Shown in pieces: positions 36,286 through 48,164 of a stretch of 64,000 bases of DNA. Under the pieces are notes generated by a model, which saw nothing but the letters and a program-made list of their open reading frames with translations, searched no databases and was not told the origin of the DNA. This stretch comes from Rhynchosporium graminicola. Taxonomy: Eukaryota; Ascomycota; Leotiomycetes; Helotiales; Ploettnerulaceae. The position numbers were made by a program, and so were the translations under genes. The stretch covers positions 2,950,578 to 3,014,577 of the forward strand of contig FJUW01000004.1 of assembly GCA_900074885.1 (NCBI GenBank), read 5' to 3'. Positions within the stretch are counted from its first letter, which is position 1, and each line of letters opens with the position of its first letter.

Positions 36286-37681
36286 TTCTCATTCTTTACA
36301 GGCATCCCACCCCCAAGTTATTCTCCCTCTGCCAATCCTTCCGGGGGATTGGACGGCGGAGAAAGACTTTAAGGCTCTCGGCAGCCTCTCAGCAGCAACA
36401 CAACGCAGCATCGAGCCAGTTGGACCTCACTTCCTCGCCCATGCCCGCCGAGCCCGTCACAAGCGAACCTTCTCCGAAGACGATCGCATCCAAGCCCAAG
36501 AAAACGTCAAGAAAGTTGAGGAGGATGATTCCGGCGAGATCAGTGAGCCAGAAGATCCATCAATGCTTCTTCGTGATGCCAAGGACTGGAAAGTGAGTTT
36601 GCGAGGCTCACTAAAATAATGATTTCTAACCTTTTCACAGAGTCAAGATCACTACGCAGTTTTAGGTCTATCAAAGTACCGCTTCAAAGCTACCGAAGAG
36701 CAGATCAAGCGTGCTCATCGAAAGAAGGTCCTCAAGCATCATCCTGATAAGAAGGCCGCCGCAGGTAGCACCGAGGACGACAGCTTTTTCAAGTGCATCC
36801 AGAAGGCTACTGAGGTTCTCCTTGATCCTGTCAAGCGCCGCCAATTCGACTCTGTCGATGAACGTGCCGATGTTGAGCCTCCTTCCAAGAAGCAACTAAA
36901 GGACGGCAAGTACTACAAGCTCTGGAGCAATGTCTTCAAGGCAGAGGGTCGTTTTTCTCGTGTCCAACCAGTTCCCAAACTTGGAGACGAGAACAGTACC
37001 CAAGAGGAGGTCGAGAACTTTTACAACTTCTTCTACAACTTCGACTCGTGGCGCTCTTTCGAATACCAAGACGAGGATGTTCCCGATGACAACGAGAATC
37101 GTGATCAGAAGCGCCATATGGAACGAAAGAACAACAATGCTCGCAAGAAGAAGAAGAACGAGGATGTTGCCCGGCTCCGTACACTCGTCGATCAGGTCAT
37201 GGCAGGAGATGAGCGAATCAAGAAGTTCCGTCAAGCTGCCAATGCCAGCAAGAACAAGAAGAAGAACGAGAAGGAGGCCGCTGACAAGAAGGCCGCTGAG
37301 GAAGCCAAAGCTGCCAAGGAAGCCGAAGCCAAAGCCGCAAAGGAGGCCGAGGAGAAGGCTAAGCTTGACCGTGAGCAGGGCAAGAAGGCTAAGGAGGCTG
37401 CCAAGGCTGCCGTCAAGAAGAACAGACGTGTCATGAAGGGTAGTGTCAAGGACGCCAACTATTTCGTCTCTGGTGATGCTTCTGCCGCTTCTATCGATGC
37501 CGTTCTGAATGATGTTGATCTTATTCAAGGCAAGATCGATCCGGATGAGACTGCTGCTTTGGCTGGCAAGCTCAATGGTCTCAAGCTCGCAGATGAGATC
37601 AAGAGTGTCTGGTCTGGGGAGGTCAAGCGATTGGTCGAGGCTGGCAAGATCAAGGATGGCGAGGTCAAGACGATTGTTTAA
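36170..37681 (+). CDS. zuo1: Zuotin (Zuo1), ribosome-associated J-protein
   Basis: Proposed exons 36170-36172, 36302-36592 and 36641-37681 give 444 residues, the family length. The first coding exon would be just ATG, followed by GTACGT; the next exon starts GCATCCCAC. This yields MASHPQVILPLPILPGDWTA, directly leading into the family segment AEKDFKALGSLSAA. A J domain runs from about 99 to 165 with HPD at 132-134. The zuotin homology domain and a lysine/alanine-rich charged helix (ribosome binding) follow, then a helical C-terminal bundle. Zuotin with Ssz1 forms the ribosome-associated complex that recruits Hsp70 to nascent chains. The alternative start is an unspliced ATG at 36210. Confidence 0.93.
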
Positions 37682-40632
37682 TTGGCTACGATGAGTTGTG
37701 TGCTGCTGAGAGGTTAATATAGACTATAGATACACGGAATGGCTCTAGAAATTTCTCTAGACTAATTTCAAAAGTTTTATTTTCACTGTTTGGATACACC
37801 GTCGTGACATCAATTATGTAGTTGGCAATACGTTCCGAATTACCTTGCACGCAAGGACTTTCAAATTTGTGATGTTATGCTGTGATTAATTGACCACAAA
37901 TTCGACAAAAGGTAATCACACGCAACCACGAGAAATAAGTGAGTGAGTCGAGTTTGGAAGAAGATGAGATCATCATCACCGGAGAAGTAAGAGCTTGATC
38001 AAGATTTGAAGTCACCCAATTCTTGCAAGACGTTAACAAGACACAAATCCAATGCCACGACATAATTCTAGCACATATCTATCTACAGCAGCACTCGAAT
38101 ATAGCAAGTCACGAAGCTACCACAGGATGGATTTACTCTACGGACGTTCGAAAGGCATGTATGAAGCTATGATGAGTTTTCTTCTTTTGGATTCATCGTT
38201 CATTGCAGACTTATCAGGTAAGTCTTGATGGGGTGGATTGGGTTTACGACTGAGTTCTTGGAGTCTTGGGTTTTATGATGTGGTTCTGCGATAATTGGGA
38301 GGTGGAGTTTTGCTTGGTGAGAGTTGCCGTCGGGGCTTTGATGCAGGAGCTTACGAGGCGGTCTTTTTTATTTGATTTCTGTTGGTTTAGGAAAGTTGTT
38401 TGTGCGTAGAAGGGGTTTTTGTGTCTTGGGCTTGGGCTTAACGCGGGACGATATGAGTTTGATGACTTTTGGTTCTTATGGGGAATTTGGTATTTGATAG
38501 GTATTGGAATCTTGACTCGCTCACTAGGGTGTCCATGTCTAGAGGTCACGACGTTGACGCTAGGTAGGGTGCGAGGTTGAGCACGTAGCGATTCTGGGGT
38601 GAAAGTCTAGCTATCCTCCACTCTTGATTCAACTCTAGCTCTATGAGGTTTCTGAATGTCTATGAACGGCGGCGGTTCCCCTTTCTTTGAGGCTTTGATA
38701 TTCAGCGGAGGTTCACGAGTAGCTCCATCGATTCAAGGGGCGGCCGTTCTTGAGAAGAAGACTCGAAATACACCCATTGCTGAGTAGACATAAGCATATG
38801 CACATAGAGCAACATGCTTAAAGTGACTCGCTCGATTCATTTCTCGAATCTTCACATCGAGATTAGATTAGAGATATGCTACATGCCATCTGGGATTCTC
38901 ATTTGAGGCATTCGATGCCCAGTAAAACGCACATGTAGATCATCCCAATATCGGTTTTCTTCAGCCTAAAGCTGTTGACACTTGTTCGCTACCTAGGTCC
39001 TACGCCTTACCTCGTAACCTTGTAGAGCTCACACACGCTCCTCTCTTAGATAAACTCTTTACATGAGATACCACTACCCATATGAGCCGAAACCAGATTC
39101 TCTGACACAAAGCTCGAATGTACCTCGTAAGCGGCGTAATATCAATCAGGAATCTCATTCCCTGTTCAAGTACCAATATGCGTTCGTTTTCTATCGAGGG
39201 CAGGCCGTCGCAGTAGAGAGATACGCTCAAAGTGAGAATTAGTATACAGATCCAAGCACACGTCCAAAACCCTTATTCTCCTCTCCCCCTCCCCAAGAGC
39301 TGTACGTGAAGTCTGGGTCGATGTTCTAGTGATAAAGGTGGCTCAGCTGGAACAAATTTATTCACATGACGGCTGGTTTGTCAGGAATTGAAAAATGTCG
39401 GGAAGCGGAGTTTACAGCGATAGAGGATGAAGGTTGGACACATTGTTATCATGTTCGGCTTGTGGGTCTCTGTTTTGATAACACAGAGATGCTGTGTCTT
39501 CTTGGCCGCGACGCGGATGAGCGCTGCACGGTGGTTTTCAAGTGATGTGAAGGCTAAATGTATCGTATCTTGAATGGGGGTGACTAGAAGTTTAAGGATG
39601 CTTACATGCGTCATACCAGGAGTGTTATAATGATTCGAACGATTTGATTACATGACGTATGTTGGCTGGAGCAGGAAGAGACTCTTGATAAGAAGTGGAG
39701 GAGTGTGGTTGCGGTTTCGGCGGAAGGGGAGTTGAGTGTCGTGAGGGATTTCCCGCATTGTCGTCGATCATTTGAGATTTGGGGAGTTGAAATATGAATT
39801 ACATTGTTGGCCGATCGGGCTTGACGAGTAGTCGAGCAAGTCGGGTCTGTTGACTCGACGATAACGACGTCCTTCATTTCACTTGGACGTTTGATGTATG
39901 ATTTTGATTTCAAATTTGTTTCAATAGACACGGTTATTAGCATATCATATCTACTATCTTCTAAAGATTCGATATATTAGTTCTCCTCTCAAACTGAGCG
40001 TGTTTCAATTGTAGTTGTTTTCCTTCCGTAGCTGCTGATTTGGACGTCCCTGTGGCTGATCTCTGGATGTCCATGCTTTAAATCTCTTTCGACCGTCGTG
40101 CATTGTTTCTATATGGCTGGATCATCTCACATGTCATGATGCTACCCAAAGTGGTGAGCTTGTATGTGGTCATCAATTCAACACACTAAGCGAGCCGTTC
40201 TCCTTGGGGACCTAACGTTGCTACGGGGTACAACTGCCACGCGCTTTCTTGACAGACATAGTACTAGTGCAGACCTACTCGTTTTGTTCCCACAACTACG
40301 ACCTGTCCTTGAATCTTTCGTAGAAGTAGATTCTGAGATATACAAGGTACTGTATTTCCCATGTATCGCTATTCTAGGGTATCGAAACAAATAAATGAAG
40401 TTAAATACAAGTCGTAAACACCCATCAGATCATTGATCTTATAACACAAATTCCGCACTTTAGCAAGTATCATATTTCGTTCCCTGAGTTGATCCTAAAT
40501 GAGGACCACGCCTTTTTTCCACCCGATATCGAGTTAGACAAAATCTAAAAAGAGGGTTTGGTACTAAATTCCAGAGAGACTGAAGGCTAGTATTCAATGC
40601 AACAACACAGATGACGCAGCTAAAGAGAAAGG
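37682..40632. other. Long intergenic region between convergent genes
   Basis: No recognised gene in 2.95 kb. A weak candidate spans 38127-38217 and 38391-38497: an ATG-started frame with GTAAGT donor and TTTAG acceptor, 65 residues in all. I give it little weight because such frames arise by chance. Confidence 0.4.
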
Positions 40633-42197
40633 TCAAACAGCGTTCCAATCTTTCCTGTTGTCAGATTTTACAGTGACCTCAGTCGTCCTGACAATACCCG
40701 TTTGACCCTGATGCTGACCATTTGGCAAAATCTCCTTCTCACTCCCACTATCTCCCTCAATATCAATCCAGCTCTTATCAGCCCCGCTGTTCGGGCTCGC
40801 GCTGGCGCTGACGAACGCAGTATTCCCAGACTTTATATCGCGCAACGGCACATCACTCTCCATATCTCCGCCACCGAAACTGCGCATTCCACTAGCGACA
40901 TTGGTTCTTTGGCCCGTACCGCTGGTGTCGTATTGGCGGAAGTAGCCAGACCGTGTGTTGACTTGCGCACCTGTTGCACGGCTTCGGTGGTTGGATGAGA
41001 CGGCGTCGGATAGCCAGGAGAAGAGAGGGCGGAGAGCGGGCATGCACGAGGCGATTATGGAGACGTTGAGCTGTACGTATCCCCACATCTGCACACTTTG
41101 AGACCTGCGTCAACATTGTAAGTATTCCCACAGAGAAAATAATGGGATTTGGAACATACCACGTGGCGTCGTTATCTGTGAGCAGCTGGACCTGCTTGAT
41201 TGCCTTCACCACACCGAGTGCAACAGCTGCGTATCCCAGAGACAGCACTCCGATCAGTGATACCTTTTGACGGTGGTTGATTTGCAGATTCCAGATGACG
41301 TGGACTGGTAGCGAAGCAAGGAGAACATCAGTGGCAATGTTGAAAGATGTATTTATAAGCGAGACATTCGTGAACTGATCAATAGGATAACAGTATGTTG
41401 AAGGTAGTCGTCGAAGCGATACATCCCAGAATGCCCTGACTGGGAGGCACCAAAATACGAGAGTGCCCCAGCACGCGACTGTGAAGAGGACGAGAAAGAC
41501 TAAATCGTTGCTGGTAAGTAGGGGTCTTTCATACTTGTGCAAAGACAATTGCTAGAGGAATTATACTTACTTACAATGGACCATAAAGCTATCCGATATA
41601 CCCTTCCATTGACGAACCGCATGAGCAAAAAGCAAATACTAATTTTCACCAAATGAAGTCCCAGAACTGCTCCAACGGTAGAGTAGATCAGATTTGCTTT
41701 CCGATGAGTTATCATGTCTGCCACTGAGACAGTGTTTTGATGTCTACCTAAAGAATGTGGCGTTTGCCAGCAGAATATGCCCATTGCTACACATGAACAT
41801 GCCTAGTTGTAGATTAGCAACTTGTTCTGCTCATGAAATAACACTAAGAATATGTTCATCGGTGCTGAAGTTTTCCCGAAGTAAAGCAAACCCAGTGCGT
41901 CTTGGAACATAATGCAAAGGGGCTGGGTTCAAATTTTGCATATGCAAAGGCTCTTCAACTTACCATAGCAGCGAGCATGATATAATCATCGATCCCCATA
42001 ACTTTCACCACCATGAAGCGTACATACATCCTCGCCATCACGGCTAGAAATGCGAGCACGAAGAATGGTATTATCATCCCTAGAATAAATGGCAAGTTCG
42101 ACTCGGCTGCCCTAGCCGCGAACTCTTCGGGACTCAATTTTGGTACCACGGCTGCTCTCGTCGCCACCGCAACTGCCTGGCTGAACGTCGACGACAT
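40633..42197 (-). CDS. Fungal rhodopsin-domain (SAT4-type) integral membrane protein
   Basis: Minus-strand exons 42197-41964, 41802-41567, 41510-41160 and 41104-40633 give 430 residues. Seven hydrophobic helices are expected: the first is FILGMIIPFFVLAFLAVMAR, followed by RFMVVKVMGIDDYIML, which is the signature start of this family. The third to seventh helices follow (FWCLPVRAFWDV; NIATDVLLASLPVHVIWNLQ; WGYVQLNVSIIASCMPALRP). The last ~130 residues are a hydrophilic, serine-rich cytoplasmic tail. These proteins resemble fungal PTH11-like receptors, but ligands and signalling are unknown. Despite the domain name it is unrelated to the SAT4/HAL4 kinase family also found in this window. Confidence 0.9.
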
Positions 42198-45098
42198 AGT
42201 TCGTGAAGTTAGGAAATTTTCAGATAGAGTTTCGGTTGATCTGCATCTACCTCAAGATCTCTCGTGCTGATCTCAAGATCTGGGATATGATCAGAGGTCT
42301 AGAGTCTGTAAGGTGGGCCGTGTTGGTAAGATCGTGATGCAGAAGCATAAACCTAACAAAAGAAGTGGGAAGAAGTCTCGGAGACCCGACCTCATAAGTA
42401 AAGGTCTCAAGAAGCAAATTGTAGCAAGGGGGCGCCAATCTTGATTCTTGAAGGGCAGAAAGTGATTTCCCCGTCATGTCGAGTTTCAAAGACATGCAAA
42501 ACCTTCTTCGGCGATTTTGATCTACCAGCTTTCTGGAAACGGCGCCTTATCCGTCCGGAATGTCAGTCTAGTTCCCCCAAAGATGCAAAGACTATAATTC
42601 CAGATTCTTGGGCTCTCCCCACAAACTTCCAGGAAGAATACACGACGGCACCTAGTGCTGATTGTGGATAGACCCTTGGAAATCTCGGGATCCTTCTATG
42701 CTCCTGCTGTCTTCGATATGCTCCGATGCCTGGGTTCAGGCATTCGGAACTTCGCGTGCATGGCTTTGCTCGCTTGGCGCATCAGAGTCGTGTATTGCTG
42801 TCACATCGTTGCATGGTAGTCAAGTGAAAGTAACGGCAGTCATGGCAGACGAATTCGATATGCCATAAGCAGCGTCTGTCCACGTACGGCTTACTGACGA
42901 CAACAATCTGCCCCTTACTCAAGTCCCATCGATCGAGCAAGCAAGGATTGCAAATTGACGACTTGAAATCAGTGGCAGGACTTAAGGATGAGAGACATCT
43001 TGAGAGTCTCAGCTCAGGGACCTATCATCTGGACAGGCTACACGGGAACGAAAACGAGATCGAGGGGTCATCGCCAAGGTTATCAAAGTGGAGGATTTTA
43101 AAACAACGTTATGGATACCGATCTTGAGCACTATAGTTGGTTACGTTGTACACGTACTTGAGACAGACGCAGAGTCAAATAGAAAGCACAAACATATTAC
43201 TAGATCAACGACATTATTGGTAGATTGGAGGTTTTGAAAGATAACAAAACTGGTAACTTCTACAGCGGAGATTAACAGTAGAAAATGGAAGTTGCTCAAA
43301 TCTCCCGTGAGGACTCTTCGCTCCTCGACTTCGAGGCACAGAGCCTTGACACCATCTTTCCATTCGCTACCTCGGTATTCTGGGAACCGCAAGAGGACCT
43401 CGTTTGATATCCTGACCGCCTGGCAGGGTGAACACCAACAGAAAGAACCCAGCTGCACGGGCCAAGTCTTTTGAGATCCGTCCCCAGTCGATATTGTGGA
43501 CTTGATGAGGATAGATCTGCCTCCACAGTGGAACACACAATTGCTTCAACTTGCTTGACCGAGCTTCGTGCAGGAGGACAAGAGGAGTTGCAAAATTTGC
43601 TTTCTTCCTCACATGCTTATATCTACTTGCTGCTTGATGTTCCGTCCGAAAGCGTGAAGATTCCATCAGCTTGATACTGTATGAAATAAGTATGCGATGT
43701 AGAGTATTTCCGATGCTTGCGTTGATGCGAAGCTGCAGGGTGAAAATGTAACCAGAACCAGGAGACTGGCTTTCAAAAACCGGATACCTGATTCCTGTGA
43801 TTGGTTCTCTTCTTAAGCGAGCTCCGTGTTTGCACCAAATAGGGGGCCAGGCAGGAGAACAACAACTGGATGTGCCGCGATTGATGAAGGGCAGCAGGAA
43901 TCAACATGAGTGCGGGAATGTCGGAAGGGTGGGAAGAATGATTGAGCCTTGGTCCTGGGATTTCATGAGCAATCCGCACACAAGATTACAAGGTTGCAGT
44001 ACGGGTGGCGCAAGGAATTGGCGCTTTCGGTGGGCGTGGTGGATCAGGGTTAGCGAGCCGTGTTTTTCAACTTCAGCCGAGATCAAGTGCGCGGGCATGC
44101 AGACTGCACGACCGTGTTGAGCAAAGTACAGTACTCCATCGAACTAATCGTCTTATCGCCAAGTATATGGATATTTTTGTTTGGAAGAAAATCACGAGAT
44201 AGAGAATAAGACTGTTTCCATCGTTGGTTGGCGTCAACCTTGAGATAGATTATGGACACTTCGTGAAATTCCGAGTCTCGCTTAGCGGTGGTGATTTCAA
44301 AACATTGTGGAAGCGGACATCAAGAGAAACCCAGCATAGACCCCAAGAGGGACTTCATAACCCCTCGATTCGAAAGTGGCGCCACAGCCGTCTTGAAGGC
44401 GGCCCGTAGTTCGGATTTGCAAGGTTCTTTCGTTCGATAATGAATCCATGCAGCCAAGCATAACCGGACATCGCAGCAATCCTCTTTTCTCTTATTCGCC
44501 CACTTAAAGCCTAGCACGAAAGCGGAGTCCGATCATTCATGAAGCTGAATCTGCGTTTACTCGATTACTTCGATACTTGGCACCGATATAGTAAGGTCTA
44601 CCAGCTCAGTTCTGGGATTCTTTGTAATCGAAAGTAGAGACCCGTCCAGCCATTCATATCAGTTCCTCTAGACCCCCATAACTTCCGAACTTCTCGTTGG
44701 CTACCACCGGTCAGAAGTTCCTTGGGAGGCCCGACGAAGGCTCTCAGGTTATCCTTCAGTTCATGCACAGCCTTGCATACTTAGCATCTCCAAGACGGTC
44801 CTTCCCAATCCTGTAAGCAACTATTGATGAGTCAACCATGTAATTGCATCCATCCGATGCACGAATCACGTTTATCCACCTGGTATCCACGTGGAAAACA
44901 CCTCCGAAGAAGCTGTAATATAAAGACGAAGGTTACATCGGGCCTCCTTTTTTTTCATCCTCATCCCATCCCGTCTTCCTCCTTCATCCGGGGTCAATCT
45001 GCCTGAAACGTACAGAGAAAATTTCATCTCTCTAGTTCGTCTACAGGAACCTTCTCAATCGTTCTCTTCGTTCCCTGTTCCTCACACCGTCAAACAAA
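42198..45098. other. Long intergenic region upstream of tyrosinase
   Basis: 2.9 kb without a recognised gene. At 43.1-43.7 kb two minus-strand frames of about 100-130 codons overlap and could be pieces of a broken gene; neither has a known motif. The last ~250 bases are the tyrosinase promoter and leader. Confidence 0.4.
44888..44924 (+). promoter_or_regulatory. Candidate tyrosinase promoter: CACGTG palindrome and TATAAA
   Basis: A CACGTG E-box (within CCACGTGG) at 44888-44893 is followed by TATAAA at 44919-44924, about 175 bases before the ATG. A pyrimidine-rich stretch follows, as often near fungal transcription starts. Confidence 0.4.
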
Positions 45099-46441
45099 AT
45101 GAGGTTCTTCGATATTTTGGTAGCGGCTACGGCTGTCTCGGCTGTGGCGCTTGTCCCTCGTGTGGAAACTGAGAACGCACATGAGGCGATCGAAAACTTT
45201 GTTCCTGAGGATGATATCGCAATGCTAGGCCTTGCCGGTCTAGGCAATCTTACTGAGCACGAGGAGGCTGCCGTCAAGTCTAAAGCCAAGAGGAGTGGTT
45301 GCTCACTATTCGATGTCACCATCAGAAGAGATTGGTATGACACCCTATCCATGATACTGCAAGTCTATGCTCACATGTCGCTAGGGCTCACTTAATCGCG
45401 TCGGAAAAGAAAGCCTATATCGCTGCTGTCCAGTGCTTGATGGCCGCACCTTCGAGAGTTGACCACACTCTGTATCCCGGCGCCAAGTCCCGATTTGACG
45501 ACTTCATTGTCGTACACGCCAACTACAGTCGCTCGATACACGGCACAGGAAACTTCCTGACATGGCACAGATACTTCACTTGGACTTATGAGAATACTTT
45601 GAAGAAAGAGTGTGGTTATAAAGGTGCTCAGCCAGTAAGTACTAATTATCTTAGCTACATGAATATTATCTGACAAAAACAGTACTGGAACTGGGGCACC
45701 TGGGCTCATGATCCTGCTAGATCACCCATTTTCGATGGATCAGACACCTCTTTGGGAAGTGATGGCTCTTTCGTAGCACACAATGGCTCGGTTGCCGGCC
45801 GTGGAGCAATCTGGGTTCCATCTGGCAAAGGTGGTGGATGCATGAAGTCCGGACCATTCAAGAAGTAAGTCCTCCTAAGTATGTTCAAAGTCTTCTAAGT
45901 ACTAATACTTCCCAGCATGGCAAACAATATGGGCCCAATGCAACCTACCATGCACGGTGTCCTCGCAAATCCCGCTGGTTTCTACGCCTACAACCCCCGC
46001 TGTCTCAAACGCGACATTTCAGCCTACGCCTCCTCAACATGGACCACCACCCGTCAAATCATCACCTTGATCACGACCCGCGGCGTAAAAGCCTTCCAAG
46101 ACAACATCAACGGCGATTTCGCCGCCGGCAACCTAGGAATCCACTCCGCAGGCCACTACACGATCGGCGGCGACCCAGGCTCCGATTTCTACCAATCTCC
46201 AGGAGACCCCGTCTTTTACCTCCATCACGCGATGGTCGATCGAACATATTTCATCTATCAAACTCTGAATTTGCCGGGCAGTTTGACAGATCTGGATGGC
46301 ACGCAGACGGTTTTCAACATGCCGCCTTCGCCTGAGACGAGCTTGGACGATGTTCTTGGTATGGGTCCTTTGGGGCCGGAGATCAAGATCAGAGATGCTA
46401 TGAGCACGCTTGGAGGACCTTTCTGCTACATATATTTATAG
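45099..46441 (+). CDS. Secreted tyrosinase-type copper oxidase (short form)
   Basis: Exons 45099-45334, 45385-45634, 45683-45864 and 45916-46441 give 397 residues. A signal peptide is expected at the start (MRFFDILVAATAVSAVA). The CuA site shows histidines at about 123, 131 and 140 (VVHANYSRSIHGTGNFLTWH). The CuB site shows 299, 303 and 327 (GIHSAGHYTIGG; DPVFYLHHAMVDR). The family hydroxylates monophenols and/or oxidises diphenols. The protein lacks the long C-terminal shielding domain of latent intracellular tyrosinases, so it is probably one of the short secreted fungal type. Monophenolase versus catechol-oxidase activity cannot be told. No neighbouring pigment genes were found. Confidence 0.93.
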
Positions 46442-48164
46442 ACAGCTAGATTCTGTCGGAATCGCGAATTGATAGGTAGAATGCGATTTTTGTATATAGT
46501 GATAATGGAGTACATACTAGGCTTGTTACACACACTTTCCTTCTGGTCCGGATTTCCCGATCTGCTTGCTCCTCGAACTGTGCTACCGACCGTGCCTGGG
46601 ATACTTATAAGAATCAAGATGCACAGACATATCATATACCCATACCTACGGTTCTCGCAGCACAAACCTAGTAGCTAAGATCAACAGCACCGAAAGATCT
46701 CACACGAGCCTCGGGCCTCATTTTTCATTTCTTTATTCTTTTGAAATATTTTTCTTAATCCCGGATCCCTCTTCCTGCTCGCTTTCGACTAAGCGTACTC
46801 GGTAGCCTGACGATTCCAACAAACATTTTTTCCTTATCACACACACATCACACACTCATTCATCCACCCGTCAAAAGCAAACTCTAGCCCGAGTAAGCCC
46901 AGCCAACCACATGCCACCATCAAATTCAATATCCTCGAGTCGACGACTACTTCCTCATCCCTCTCAATCCCTCTCTATCTCTCCCTACTACTCTCCGCAC
47001 CCTCTCCTCCTCCCCCAGATCCATATTCCATCTCTATACCATTCATTCCCATCATCACAAAATCTTACATTTACTCATCCATCGACTTTTGGTTCTCGGA
47101 AGGGAACCCTCCCTGCCTCCCTCCCTCAGCCAAGTACAGACAGTACCTACAATCTTCTAGTAAGTAAGTAAACACGAACCTCAACCTCAAACTCAACCTC
47201 AACTTCAATCCTGGCTAGCATCGACCGACAGACCTCCTTTAGTTCATTTGCGCTTGATTACACATTCCACATCACACATTCCATCACAGAACCCACTCAT
47301 TTCCTTTCATTTCAAATTTTCCTTCCAAAAAGCAATCAATCTCAGATCCCTTACCTAAAAAATTCAACCTGCCTTTGAACTCAACGTCAGTATCAAACTA
47401 TCAGTCAGCATCAACATCTCTTAAAAAAAAACCCCCAAGAAAAAACAAAAAAAAAAACCTCTATTATATATCACACGTTTGTTTATACTAACCTGAGCCT
47501 TCAAGATCTTATTATTCACTCTCACTCATTCATTCTTCCTCTTCCTTCTATATCCACCCTCCCGCCCAACCTCCTTTCCCGCTTCATCTTACATTCAGAT
47601 CCAAAATCCTTGACTACCTTATCAGAGACTTACGATCAATCAATATTCCATTCAACAATACTGACCTTAGCATCACAATCATAGTCACAATCACGCATAA
47701 CTTCGGGCAGCACAGACATAAAAGCCCTTAGAAGAAAATCCAGCCAGAGATATAAACCATCGTATATTGGTATCATGTCATCCATCCATGCATTCCTTCC
47801 CTCTCTCTTAGTGTACAATAAAATAAAATACAAAAAAAAAGCTCTAGCTCGCTGCTAGAAGTATTATATAGAGACTGCAAGTACCTAATTCGACTTCCTG
47901 TTTCTGTCCTGTCCTGTTCATATCATCCCATCCCATCCGTTCGTGGATGTGTGTTTTGTATGCTCGCTAAAACGCCAAAAAAAACACCACCAGGTAGAGA
48001 GCATCGCCGCCCAACTTGAAGGAAATGCACTCGGAGCGTAATGCACAGGTATCGTTTCCACTACTCTCTCGACCGCGTCCTTCTCGGGAATCACACTCCC
48101 CATTACCTCCCCATCCAACTCCGCCTTCCCAATCACGCTCCACAAACTTCATCCTTCACACATA
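46442..48164. other. Pyrimidine-rich region between convergent tyrosinase and SSK1
   Basis: No gene supported. From about 46.8 to 47.6 kb the plus strand is strongly C/T-rich and leader-like, with CAACCT repeats and A-runs near 47.43 kb. The 86-codon ORF at 46911 is low-complexity. The last ~250 bases are SSK1 3' flank. Confidence 0.45.

Noticed and set aside
36107..36619. 170-codon ORF as the unspliced zuotin N-terminus
   Set aside because: It adds residues not seen in the family; splicing ATG to 36302 gives the expected start and length.
34049..37681. One fused gene covering the repeat protein and zuotin
   Set aside because: A splice could join the frames, but zuotin is normally a separate protein of about 445 residues, and its own start is present.
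38662..38787. 41-codon ORF starting MNGGGSPFFEAL
   Set aside because: Open frames of this length are expected by chance and nothing else supports it.
45099..46441. Tyrosinase as part of a pigment biosynthetic cluster
   Set aside because: No polyketide synthase, regulator or transporter lies nearby in the window.
46911..47171. 86-codon plus-strand ORF
   Set aside because: Ser/Pro/Leu-rich product of a pyrimidine-rich tract; composition explained by the DNA bias.
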